The translations under genes were made by a program, and so were the position numbers. DNA of 64,000 nucleotides from NCBI GenBank assembly GCA_942159475.1, contig OW804094.1, positions 61,438,966 to 61,502,965 on the forward strand. The letters are read 5' to 3'. The notes below the pieces were generated by a model. The model did not search any database, had not been told where the DNA came from, and saw only the letters and a program-made list of their open reading frames with translations. This DNA is from Sthenelais limicola (taxonomy: Eukaryota > Annelida > Polychaeta > Phyllodocida > Sigalionidae). Shown one piece after another: positions 45,408 to 56,711 of the stretch; the first letter of the stretch is position 1, and every line of letters begins with the position of its first letter.

Positions 45408-45765
45408 GAGGTAGGGAGGGTATGACATGTCACATGGGTGATTAGGGAGCAGAACAGCGGAACAGAGATATAAAATAAAAATGAAAGGAGGGGTCGCTGG
45501 TGCAGGGTATTTTAATTACAAATGCGTGCTTCAATATGTAAGTATATGTTGTCAGAATATATATTAGGGAGAATAAGCCAGGGCATGGCGGACCGGGAAG
45601 AAAGCTATGGAAGTTGAAAAGAGCTCAGGGGGGATAGTTGAGAATGGGTACAACCACTGGCTACACCAATAAGTCGGGCCATGAGTAAAAAATAATGAGC
45701 CAAAATATGTCAGCCGCTCAGAAGGAGATGGGGCGGAGAAGTAATTAAATAAGGCATATGCACGA

Positions 45766-45886
45766 TGCGATAGAATGATTCTCTATCAATACATTTGTGG
45801 CCTGACTTTTATACCGGTAGACCTTATTCACATGATTATGACAGAGGAAGTGGATATGCTCGACAGGTACATGGGCGATCGTGAGG
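45766..45886 (+). pseudogene. Remnant of accessory cassette A, C-terminal part
   Basis: The frame gives MILYQYICGLTFIPVDL and MIMTEEVDMLDRYMGDREG, alignable to the end of cassette A in Element 1 (LIRYISGKT ... MLLTESIDMRDI). It is followed by GTAAGT at 45887, the same place as in Element 1. The N-terminal half was removed together with the integrase. Confidence 0.5.
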
Positions 45887-46374
45887 GTAAGTAGATCCAC
45901 TCAAAGGTAGAAAGGGGAGAGAACGGTGGCTTTTCTGTTAGGGGAGGGGTTGGAATAGATTGCAAGGCAGACTGGTCTTAGGGGAAACCAGCATTGGGTA
46001 CACGTTGTCAATAGGGAAATGTCTCGCCCCATCACTCGGAAAGAAAGATCAGAGATTATAAGGGTAGTGAGAGTAGCACAATTGTTATACCATACAGCAT
46101 ACTGCATGAATCCTCAGGGTATATAAAGATCCACATAATAATATATGCATGAATGTTGACACTGGGTAGACAGGTGAAAGGTAGAGGAAAACAACTTACC
46201 GGTGATTGGCAGGGGTACACCCGGAGTCTGGGAAATGGTCAATGAGTAGGATGTAGAAGAAGGGTATAGGTATAGGTATGGGGTATTGGTCTGGGATAAA
46301 TATAATAACTACCTACTCTAAGAGGATATAAAATTAACAAACTACATGGACTTAAAACAAAACAACTAAACTAT

Positions 46375-46590
46375 GAGGGAGGCGCTGCCCGCCGGCCTAC
46401 CACCAGGCCCAGCCCAAGTGCGAGAGCTTTCTTTGCACGAAGGCCAGGGCCTGGCGACAAAACCAACGGGTCGCCTTCAATACCAGGCCGTGGACCAGGA
46501 GGTGGCTTAGATCGGTAAGTGACCAGTGGTCACGAACCACCACCACCTCCTGGTCATCAATGACCAGATGCAATTCGCGAGGCATGATGA
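46375..46590. other. GC-rich block with nested inverted repeats
   Basis: GTGACCAGTGGTCAC (46515-46535 region) is a hairpin with 7-bp arms. It is nested in a larger pair, GACCAGGAGGTGG and CCACCTCCTGGTC. A minus-strand ORF of 62 codons covers the block, and its composition is unlike its neighbours. Function unknown. Confidence 0.45.
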
Positions 46591-47730
46591 AGTATGAGTT
46601 ATAAGTGAAGTCTACAAAGAAAAATACGAGTGGAGATGAGTAGAGTGGAGGGTTGGACAGCCAGAGTAGGTAGCAGCTAATGCAATGGGGCGTTGGGATT
46701 AAAAACTAGGAAGGAAACACCAGCCCTATTGACACAGCCCTATTTGGTTATAACAAGATGCCAATTGGCTCAAAACAATTGATTGACGTAATGAAAAGGC
46801 GCGTGGGAGGGGCTCAAGGCGAGTCATTACCAGGTCAAAAGACCAAGGCCTCACGTGACATTGAATAAGATAAGGTGGAGCGCGGCCGGTGGGAGGAATG
46901 TTGGTAAAGATCATAAATTAGAAAATATATGAATGGTAGAGATTAGAATAAGGAATAATGAGTGAGTCATTGGAGAGATGTGGTGAGAAAAGTATTTTGC
47001 GCCAGTGAATTCATATCTGAAAGTGACATTTAACAAAAAAAATTGTGAGAAGGAGAGGGAATTGGTGTGAACAGGCGAGATGTAGCTGTAAGATACGGGG
47101 TCCATGAGAATGCATGTGACAAAGACTTGAATGAGATAAGATTCGCTGTTTGCTGATCTAAATTCTATGTGTATAATTGGAAAACGCTGTGTCAGCAGAG
47201 GTTGTTCAGTTAAGTTGGAATGGCGGAATCTTGAGAGAATTAATGTTATGGCAAGGTAAAAGGGGTATTGTTGGCGCAATGAATAGATCACATCATGCAA
47301 AAATAATAAGTTGGGCACGAAGCGCTTGTAGCTAGAGTTTGCTTGAAACTAAGTTATAATAGAAAACATAGGGACAGATTGAATGTAAATGTCAGTGTGT
47401 CTCCAGGGACTCAGTATATTGTTATGATTGAGAAGAACGAGAATAGATAAGTAAGGGAGCCAAATATGACTGACGGAGCGGATGTTTCCATGGCAATACC
47501 AAGGCCTGGACGATTATAAAACACAACAAGGTAAACGAAAGGAAAAAGGAAGGGAGAGGGGGGAGGGGGTGGGGGGATCGACCAAATAACAATGATGAAT
47601 AATTTAGCGACTGAACACGGGGGTAAGAGTGGTTGATCGTTTGGGCCTGGGGTAGGGGGGGTAAAAATAGGTAATATTAACTAACAGGGCGCTGTCCAAT
47701 GACGCCAGCAGACAGGTCTAGGCTTTGACA

Positions 47731-48209
47731 ATGGTAGCATATAGTAAGACAACCATTAGAAGTGCATCGGTGTTATATATAAAGTTATATAAATTTATGC
47801 TTCTACCTGCATCTATTAAATATCACGAGCAACTGCCGGAGCATCGTTTGGAAGTGGAATGGCACTTGCTAGCTATTTATGAAAAATGTGACAGATTCCT
47901 ACGACAGTTGGGGGAAAAGCCGGGGAAATTATACTCAAATAGAAGTCTGCAGAGTATGAACAATAAGGAAAGAGTGAATGCAATCGTGCATCAGATTCAT
48001 AGGGTTTTAACGATAGTGCTCAATTTGTACTCAACAAATTACTTGAGGATGCGCTACTGGCAGAGGAGAAACCGCCAAGATACTGATATTAAACGAATTA
48101 TGGCGATGTCAGGTTTCTCTAAGAGAAAAGTTAAAAAAAATCATTGGAAGAGGCGATTAATATTGAAAGGGCGGTCGAGTGGTTAGATGGCAGATGGCTC
48201 CTAAATGCA
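47731..48209 (+). CDS. Accessory cassette C of Element 2, one frameshift
   Basis: Starts at the ATG at 47731. It shows the family motifs VLYIKLYKFMLLPASIKYH, EWHLLAIYEKCDRFLRQL, NLYSTNYLRMRYWQRR and IKRIMAMSGFSKRKV. In an A8 run near 48,135 the frame slips. The adjacent frame continues with LEEAINIERAVEWLDGRW up to a GTAAGT donor at 48210. The match to cassette C of Element 1 spans the entire length, and the donor position is kept. Element 3 inserted 65 bases downstream. Function unknown. Confidence 0.7.
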
Positions 48210-48270
48210 GTAAGTAATATTTTAAGTTTTGAAACTAAAAATTGCTCCAACATTGGGGGACGGTAATATG

Positions 48271-48274
48271 ATAC
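48271..48274 (+). repeat. Target-site duplication of Element 3, left
   Basis: ATAC directly before the LTR, matching ATAC at 59586-59589. Confidence 0.85.
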
Positions 48275-48768
48275 TGTGGTGTTATTGGGTTTAGGTGGCC
48301 GCTGAGGGTTAGTTCGTCCGAACCTCCCCAGTGGTCACTACTGGTCCGCGGGACTTTTTAGTCTAAATGATATGTTTTGCCTGTCGCCTTTTATATATTT
48401 AACAGCAGCCAGCTGTTGGTCGATAGTAACCACGACCTGGGTTTCTACCATTTAATGTAAGCTGTAGAGGCCATGATAAACCTCTCAGTGTGGACAGTGT
48501 TACTTATACCTCTGATTGTGAAATGTTGATTGTTGTTGTATAGGTCTGATAGACACCTTTGGATGAGGGTTACCTGGCTGGCCAGGTGATCCGAAATCCG
48601 CAGTCTAGTCAGGTCTGGAAGCGAACTGATGCCAGTTCCGAACACCTCACAATAAAACCCAAGTGAACAGGTAGCGCCTGCCTTTGTTCCTTTTGTTCTA
48701 TATAAACTCTCGATTAATAAGCTTCGGATACGCCAAGGGAAACGAACCTGCGACACAGATTCACTACA
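48275..48768 (+). repeat. Element 3 5' LTR
   Basis: TGTGGTGTTATTGGG ... TTCACTACA, 494 bp, matched by 59092-59585. TATATAAAC near 48,700 may be a TATA-like box. Confidence 0.95.
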
Positions 48769-48785
48769 ACTGGTGCCGTGACCAA
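48769..48785 (+). promoter_or_regulatory. Primer-binding site of Element 3
   Basis: ACTGGTGCCGTGACC follows the LTR, with the TGG for tRNA CCA pairing at 48771. Confidence 0.8.
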
Positions 48786-48862
48786 ACTTGGCTTTCTGTC
48801 TTATCGATTGAGTGTTGGGCTTATAGTTTAAACTTTGCTAGAGATTTTGGTAAATCTTTGGG

Positions 48863-50927
48863 ATGGCTACCAATGCAAATGGAGTCCAGGTGGCGGATGC
48901 AGCGGCCCAAGTTGGCCTGCGCATTTCACCAGCTGGTATGAAGGGTTACCGCAAACCTACTCCTGGCTCTGGTGCAAAGAAAACGAATCCGAAGGTAAAA
49001 GTGACCAGTCCGAAGTTGACTCTACTGCCGGTTGCCGCTGCCGGAGGTCAATGGACTGAATTTCGAAGGAATCCTGCGATAGCAGATTCCTTTGAGGAGG
49101 AAGAAAAAGAGCAGTTGAGGACTGAAGTGGCCTCCTGGCGCCATGCCTATTCTGTGCAAGGACAGTCGATGCACGATGCCCGTGGAACTATTGATCAGCT
49201 CATAGAGCAGAATCGAGACCTCCAGAGCACGTTGGTTCAAGTAACCGATGACTGCCATGCCACTACACGTCTGCTTCGTGTAGAGAATGAGAAATTACGG
49301 AATGAGGTAGCCAGGGTGGATGATATGTCACGAATGAAAAACATGTTGGATGATAGGAGGAGTTTCTCCGCCATTGGGCGTAGAGAGACCTACATATCCT
49401 AAGGAAGGTGGTGGATCATACATCCTCCTCACTCCGAGGCATTTTTCTGAAGAAAAGGCTGCTCGGACACCCGTGCCCGAGCATCTAAAGTTGTCCGAAG
49501 CGGTTGGTGGACAGGCTGTAGGCAAACCTGTGCAACATGCTACTTCCAGCGGAGGGCGTGTAGCAGGTTCTAATCAACCTAACCAAACCCAGCAAGCTTC
49601 TCCTCCACGTGGAGGATCCAGGACACCTAGGCAAAAAGATACGGTGACATTCACTGCCTCGTCTCCTCTTCATGGAGGGGGAGGGGGTAGGCCTTATGTT
49701 GGAGCGCACTCCAGCATTAAAAGACCAACTGCTTCCACAACGTATGTGCGTGGTCATGTTGATAATAGTCAATATGTGAGGAATGCTGGTCGGCAATGGA
49801 CTACAGTCGGAGGGTTGCCAGATACTTCTGGAATCCAAATACCTGGCGTTCATGCGATTGACAATTCTCCCATGCGACATATGACTAACCAAGTGTCAAA
49901 CTACTTTCGGGATAAGTCAGTGGTGCAGGGCCTGAAGTATGAAGGCGCTATAGGCGCCGAACTCACCTTCAGGTATCAGTTTGTGGCAACGAATGTTAAT
50001 CATGCCCCTAAACCGGCGATTATAAGAAACTGGGATCCTAAGGATTCCTGGCGGACACATCTCGGAGAGATGAAAGTGCTAGCCGAAGCGCATAATTGGA
50101 CACCGGAACAGTTCCTTATGCAGCTTAAGTGCAGCTGCCGCCGTCAGCTAGGCGAGATGGGAGATTTGCCCCCAGGTTTGGATCTTATTGGTTTTGTAGA
50201 CCATATGGATGCTAACTTCGGTGAGCATTCTCTTGAAAAGAAGCAGTCCGAATTCTATAACTGCAGACAAACCCCTAAGCAGCCGAGCCGTATGTTTGCC
50301 AATGAGGTAGCCAAACGAGCTAGACATGCTTTCGGAATTAATCTGGACAATACTCTACGTACCCTCTGCTTGAGAGTCTTCTTGAAAGGCTTGATCAACC
50401 AAGAGAAAGCTGCGTGGGTGAAGCTTAAACAGCCGTTTGACCTTCTCCAAGCAATTCACTGGGCCGAGGTATGGGAGAGTTGTCATATGGATTTCGCGAA
50501 CGCTGCTGTCTTGCAAGCTGCTGCTATAGGTCCGTTGGCTGTTGCTATCCCATTGGAGGGAGCGGCGGCCGAAGGTTCCCAGTTGGGGAAGAGCAAAAAG
50601 GCAAGTGCCAAAGAAAAGGCCATGGTACAGGTTAGCCAGGCACTGGCATTGCAGGAGTCCGACGATGATGATCAGTCCGACGATCCCGGCAATGCGATAG
50701 TGCAAGCTTTCCAAGCATGGCAAGAAAAGCAAGGAAAGACGAATTCCTCAACCCAGCAGTATAAGAAGTCTGCTGGGGGTAGAGAGAGAAGAACCTGGCA
50801 AGTTCGGAAATGCTATTTTTGTAGTGAGGAGGGGCATTTCGCCTCGGCTTGCCCCACTAAAAAAGCTCTACTCGAACTTGTGAAGAAGCAAGGCGCTCCA
50901 GGAGGGAAGCCGGCTTCGGAAAACTAG
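48863..50927 (+). CDS. gag: Element 3 gag with CCHC zinc knuckle, one apparent frameshift
   Basis: Frame 1 runs from the ATG at 48863 to 49402, with a Gly/Ala/Lys-rich start and a coiled coil (RTEVASWRHAYSVQGQ, LLRVENEKLRNEVARV). The overlapping next frame (49350-50927) continues with a proline/glycine-rich linker and a capsid-like region (TPEQFLMQLKCSCRRQLGEM, SEFYNCRQTPKQPSRMFANE). It ends in the zinc knuckle CYFCSEEGHFASAC. The breakpoint is near 49,395, where the two frames join sensibly, so I read it as one damaged gag. Two separate ORFs remain possible. It forms particles and packages element RNA. Confidence 0.8.
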
Positions 50928-50929
50928 GT

Positions 50930-53900
50930 TCGGCTCCTGTAGTAAGCGATACGGGAGCCTCGGACAACACGCTTCTTAGTACCACAGTCCGCGAGGATCT
51001 TGGTAGTAGTCTAGAAACTGGGAAATCAGCCCAGGCACCGGTGTGTAAGATAGGGTTAAAGCTTAGCGACAAGAAGCTACCCGATCTGATAGCTGGAGGT
51101 CCTAGGCCGTTGCCGGACGGTGATTTTCTCCCTGAAAAGATTCAGGGATGCTCGGACAAGAGCCCTGGCGTGCGTTGGGGACAGGCCGAGTACCAAGCTG
51201 AGTCAGGTCAGGTTGTCTTGGTAGAAAAAGGCCAAGAGAAGTCTGCTCGGATTCAGAAAGTTTCTGTTCAACAGCTGGAAACTCTGGAGATCCCTTCTAA
51301 ATTACTGGTGAGGGAGAGATGGTATGCCCCTGTAGGCATAGGTGGGAAGAGTGGTTATTTCTTGGTAGATCCAGGCGCAACGACAAGTTTGATTACCAAG
51401 GATTTCTATGATTCCCTTCCACATGCGCCGCCTATGATTTCGGTGCGTATGGCGTGCTCGATGGGTAATGGAACGCCTATAACTACATATGGGAGCGTGC
51501 TCTGTCCATATGAAGTGTCGGGTCGGACATACATGATGACATGTCTGGTAGTCAGCGGTCTGAAGGGCCCTGAAGACGGGATATTAGGTGCAGATTTTTA
51601 CTATGTGCACCGTTGTTGTTTGGATTGGTCAGGAGTGTTTTATTTGGAAAACTTCGGACATTCTGTTGTATGTAAACAGTGGAAAAAGAAGTCCGAAGGT
51701 GAAGAATTTTCCTCTATAAAGACCATGACTGTGAGCGAAGTAGATACTGGAATAGCTGTGACACTTAGGAAAGCGGTGATCATGGAGGCCAAATCTATTA
51801 CACTTGCAGAATTGGACTTTGATAGTGGCTCAGACGCATCGGATGCTTGGATGTTCGAGCCAGACCAAGGATTGCTAGAAGACTTCGCCTTAGGGAGCCT
51901 GAATACATATGTTTCAGGTGGAGGTTCAACCGCTTTGGTAGCCTTCAGCAATCCGTCCGACCGCCCAATGAAAATTGGCAAACGGAGAGTGGTGGGCAGA
52001 TTAAGTAGAGTTACTCTTGTGGCAGAGGATTCCGCTTTGTCTGAAGATGACGGTAGCAATATTATCAGAGAGGCAATCATTAATTCTATACAGGTTACAG
52101 AATCGCCTGTGGCGGATGATGATCTGATAGCTCCTGACATCTTGGTACCACCGAGTGCAGAGTGCCCGCTGAAGAAGCTGGTCAATGATTCGGATTTGTC
52201 CGAGAAAAACGAGAAGAACGTTGCTCTGTCTTTGCTGGAAGAATTCCGAGATTGTTTCTCTCTTCCAGGTGGCAAAGCCCTTGGTTGTACTGATAAAGTT
52301 CGCCATGTGATAGACACTGGAGATGCTTTCCCGATCAAACAAGCATACCGGCGTATTCCTGTGGCGAAGAGAGACAAGGCAGAGGCAGAGATTTGGAAAA
52401 TGTACAGAGAGGGTCGAATTGAACATAGCAGTAGCCCCTGGGGTGCTCCTATTGTCATGGTGGCCAAGAAAGATGGCACACAGCGTTTTTGCGTTGACTA
52501 TCGTCAGCTAAACTCTGTCACTATAAAGGATAGCTTTCCACTACCTCGGATCGATGAGTGCATAGAATCACTTGGTGGAAACCAGTGGTTCTGTACTTTA
52601 GATCTTGAAAGTGGGTACTGGCAGGTGGCGATGGATGAAGATAGCAAGTCAAAGACTGCATTCTTATCCAGTGTAGGGTTATTTCAATTCAAGGTTATGG
52701 CCTTCGGATTGTGTAATGCCCCCGCTACCTTCCAACGCATGATGGATCAGATGTTGGATGGCCTTCGTTGGAAATCATGTCTGGTCTATCTGGATGATAT
52801 CGTGGTTTTGGGGAAAACTCTTGAAGAGTGCCTAGATAACCTGAGACTCGTCCTTGAGCGTATACGGGATTATGGTCTTCGTTTGAAACCCAAGAAATGT
52901 GAATTTTTCTGCAAGAAAGTGGAATACTTGGGTCGGATTGTGTCAGGCCATGGCATTTCGGCGGATCCGAAGAAGATCCAGAAAGTCAAGGACTGGCCAA
53001 TCCCCACGAATGCTAGGGAAGTAAGGCAATTCATTGGATTTGCCTCCTATTACCGAGATTTTATGAAAGATTTCGGTAAATTAGTGATTCCCTTGCAGGA
53101 AGTTGTAACCGCGGCAGGCAAGGATAAACGATATGCTAAACCCATAGAGTGGACTCCTCGTTGCCAAGATGCATTCGATACATGCAAAAATTTGCTAATC
53201 TCTTCACCTACTCTCGGATATCCTCAACCTTCGGGTAAGTTTATCCTTGATACAGATGCAAGTAGTTTTGGCATGGCGGGAATTCTGTCTCAGGTCCAGG
53301 AAGGAAGGGAGGTGGTTCTGTGTTTTGCAAGCCATAGTTTATCTAAGCCACAGAGGAACTATTGTGCGACAAAACGTGAGCTGCTTGCCGTTCTGACCTA
53401 CCTGCAAAAATTCCGACATTACTTGCTGGGTAATAAGGATTTTATTGTTCGGACAGATCACGCCTCCTTGCGTTGGCTGCTCAATTTCAAGGATCCGACC
53501 GATATGTTAGCTCGCTGGCTACTCACCTTACAGGAATTCGGGCTGGATCAGAGCATGATTTTGCATCGGGCTGGTAAACAGCATGAAAATGCTGACGCGC
53601 TGTCGCGCTTACCAACCAGAAAATGTGGAAGACCAGACTGCCTGGATTGCCGTGCGCATGATGCTGTTATTGCCACTAACGAAGTTTCCTTAGGGACTCA
53701 GCGGAACGTGTTGCAAGAAGCTCAGCAAGCCGACCCACTTGTAAAAAGGTTGCTGAAAATGTTAGATGGAACTGTGCCGATTCCTAGCAGAGAAAATCTT
53801 GCTGGTGAGTCTGATGAGTTTCGGGCATTTGTCAGACATCTTGGTAGTATGGAGGTCAGAGATGGTGTGCTATGTCTGGGGTGGACAAGACTAGCCACCG

Positions 53901-55622
53901 GAAAGAAATACTGGAGGAAAATTGTCCCTGTTTCCATGAGGAAAGAGATCTTCCAGGGCATACATGGTGCCAAAACTGCGGGTCATTTCGGAACCTTCAA
54001 GAATGTCTGGTCAGCAAAGATGAGATATTTTTGGCCTGGTATGAGTTATGATCTGAGGCGGTGGGTACGAGCTTGCCCGGAATGTAATATGAGGAAGACT
54101 AGAGGTGGTTGTGGGATTTCTTACCTTAAGAAAGAAAAACATGGTGGTAGATGGAACCGAATATCGTTGGATATTCTAGGGCCTCTTTCGGAGTACCCCT
54201 AGAGGCAACAGCTATATTATGGTTGTAGTAGACCATTTCTCTAAATGGGCCGAAGCCTACCCCATGGCCGATCACACCGCTGAAAGCTGTGCAGAAGTTC
54301 TTTTTCGAGAATGGATCTTGAGATTCGGATGTCCTGTGTCGTTGCAGACAGATGGAGCTCCTGAATTTCGGTCTCAACTCTTGAGATGTCTACTTGACAT
54401 GCTGGGAATCGAGAAGCTAATTACCCTCCCATACAGGCCTATGAGTAATGGGCAGTCCGAGAGGCTTAATAGAGTTCTTGTGGAACAGCTATCTTGTATG
54501 ACTGATTCGGACGAAGTAGATTGGGATATGCTGACCCCTTGCATTGCTCATGCATACAGAGGGACAGTACATGCTGCTACTTTATGCACACCAAACTCAG
54601 TAGTCTTCGGAGAAGAGTTGGTAACGCCCATGGACATAGTTCATGGAGTTGAAAGAGGAAGTCTTGATTTCCCTTGCAAGGTTGCTTTTGTTGAGAACCT
54701 GAAACAGTGGATGAGAAAGGGACACCAGTACGTGCGGGATAATCTCGGAATATCTGCGGTTCACCAGATTAGGGATTATAACAAACGTTCTAGGCCCCCC
54801 AGTTTTGAGGCGGGGGAGGTGGTGTACCGATTCTGTCCCCCCAAAGCAAATAAGAAGCTCGGACCCAAGTGGGACGGGCCTTATAAAATCAGAAGGTTCA
54901 TAGGAGGTACCACCTGTGAACTGGAGACAGCCGAGGGTCTGATGCGTTACCATATTGATTATCTGAAGCCGGCTTTCGATGAAAATGGGCCGATTCAAGC
55001 AGTTAACTTGGATCGGGCTCCAGAATTCCGAAGGCAGGAACAGGCTGGTATGGAAATCTTTAGACTAGAGGCTGGGAGAGTGGTGCCAGGGAAAGATTGT
55101 CCTAAGAAGGTGGAGAAAGAGAAAATTACTGTAGGCGTCAAGCCGAGAGGTAGACCTAGGAAGATCCGAAAGGGTAGTTCCAAGGAAACCTCCAGTAAAT
55201 CTCTGCCTCTAAAGAAAAGAGGGGGTAGACAAGGGAAATCTGTTGCCAAACCTGACAGTTCCTTAGCAGACTCGGGACTTACGGCTACCCCGCCTGGGCT
55301 TTTGGGTCCAGGAAAGACTTTATCTAGAAAGGAGAAGTCTAAGGTAGCTACGGTCTGTCCGAAGAAGCGCGGGAGGCCGAAGGTTCGCACAGATACGTCC
55401 GACCAGCCGGTGGCGCCCCCGGTCGTTTTGAATAGGAAGCGCGGAAGGCCTAGGAAACAGCTGGTCCAAGCTGCTCCTGTACCTCCAGTGCAGCCGAAGA
55501 AACGACCAGGTAGACCAAGGAAAGGAGCTGTGGTTAATGCAAAACCATCAGATCCTTCTTCTCCTGGCATAGCAAGGGCTAAACGTGTACGAAAGGCCCC
55601 AGTTCGGTTGCAGATGAGCTAA
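50930..55622 (+). CDS. pol: Element 3 pol: protease, RT, RNase H, integrase, AT-hook tail, one frameshift
   Basis: The frame lies at -1 relative to gag and is already open before the gag stop, which suggests frameshift expression; no ATG is obvious and the start given is approximate. Protease is seen at VDPGATTSLI with GILGADFYY, RT at LVYLDDIVVLG, RNase H at LDTDASSFGMAG and RTDHASLRWL, and integrase at the HFG...CPECNMRK zinc region, VDHFSKWAEAYP, QTDGAPEFRSQL and NGQSERLNR. A one-base shift near 54,200 separates the integrase core from the upstream part. After the integrase the tail (55,130-55,620) contains at least four AT-hook-like motifs (GRPRKIRKG, KRGRPKVR, KRGRPRKQ, PGRPRKG). Confidence 0.9.
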
Positions 55623-56711
55623 TTATGGTACTGGACCGAGGGTAGGAATCTCCGAACTGATTTCTACCCGAACTAAAAAAATCACACAACGAGAAGTCAG
55701 ACGGGTGGTGGACCGAACTAAGAGCCGCCCTGTCCCCTATTGATAAGCAGTAAAAATGGACTTTATTCAGTTAATTCCATTTGTGACTGGGAGACGAACA
55801 TGAGTCTCGGAAAGTACTTAACCTTGCCCTGGGTACCGCTTGTATGTTAAACTGGAAATCCAAAACGTCTTCAGTGGCCACAGACTTCAGTGTAAGCATC
55901 GGAATCTATTTATGGACGAATAGAGTGTTGCCTACGCCTGGGGTGGGTTTTGAGGAAATCAGGGAATGATTACACCTCTGCATCGTCTCAGCAGAGACCC
56001 GAATAGCTGAGTGGGAACACGCGCCCAAAGCTATTTTCAGGCTCAGAAGGTGAGCGCGGGAAGAAAACTGGCGCTGCAGTAGTGCGGCGACTGAATGCAA
56101 CTCTGGCGTTGCAGTGGTTAAATACGCTGGTGTTTTACCGTTTCAGTCAGTCTACTTCCTGCTTCCGCGAAGCAAAGCACCGAGACTACCTCTTAGAAAG
56201 AGAACTGTGCAGTAAGTTTTATCAAGTGATGATCCTTGTGAAATATATTGCCCTGTGTTTGTAGTCCCTTTGCTCGAGTAGTCAAGTTGCATGAATGCTG
56301 TGGGTCGTATATTAACTGTGTTTGGGGCACGTTGATAATGCGCGGGCTGGCGTGGGACCTATAGCGGCCATGTTGTTTTCGCCATTGGTGTAGGAATGAA
56401 TGAACGTTGCTATCCGAAGGTGTTAAACTAAACTTGAACAGCGTATCCGCTGCTGATATACCAATAAACGTTCAGTCTTTGTGTTTTGGAAGTAATCAAC
56501 CAACTCACTGTGCCTAAAGCGTGGGTATATTCGTGTAGTGAAGGTTTGGATTTCTCGATACCACTACGCTCTATGTGTGTAGTAGCTGTCAGCCACAGCC
56601 GAAGCGTGTCCGAGAGGAGTCCGAACGTCCATCTGCAGCAAATAACAGGTATTTTCTGTACTTATTTCTACCCATACCATCATTATACTTTCAGGTACCG
56701 ATTGATTAGTG
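55623..56711. other. Element 3 spacer with a candidate micro-intron before ORF3
   Basis: No recognisable ORF. CAG-GTATTT at 56646-56654 and the pyrimidine-rich acceptor ending TTTCAG at 56694 define a 46-base candidate intron (56649-56694), 17 bases before the ORF3 ATG. Confidence 0.5.

Larger units (their letters stand above)
45408..47730. other. Element 2 region after the integrase deletion
   Basis: It contains the cassette A remnant (45766-45886) and a GC-rich block with nested hairpins (about 46,375-46,590). Cassette B was not found. Otherwise I see nothing coding. Confidence 0.5.

Noticed and set aside
48445..48756. 103-codon minus-strand ORF in the Element 3 LTR (repeated at 59262-59591)
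   Set aside because: It appears twice only because it lies in the LTR; no domain and no support for expression.
51640..52479. 279-codon minus-strand ORF in Element 3 pol
   Set aside because: It lies opposite the protease-RT coding region and has no recognisable motif.
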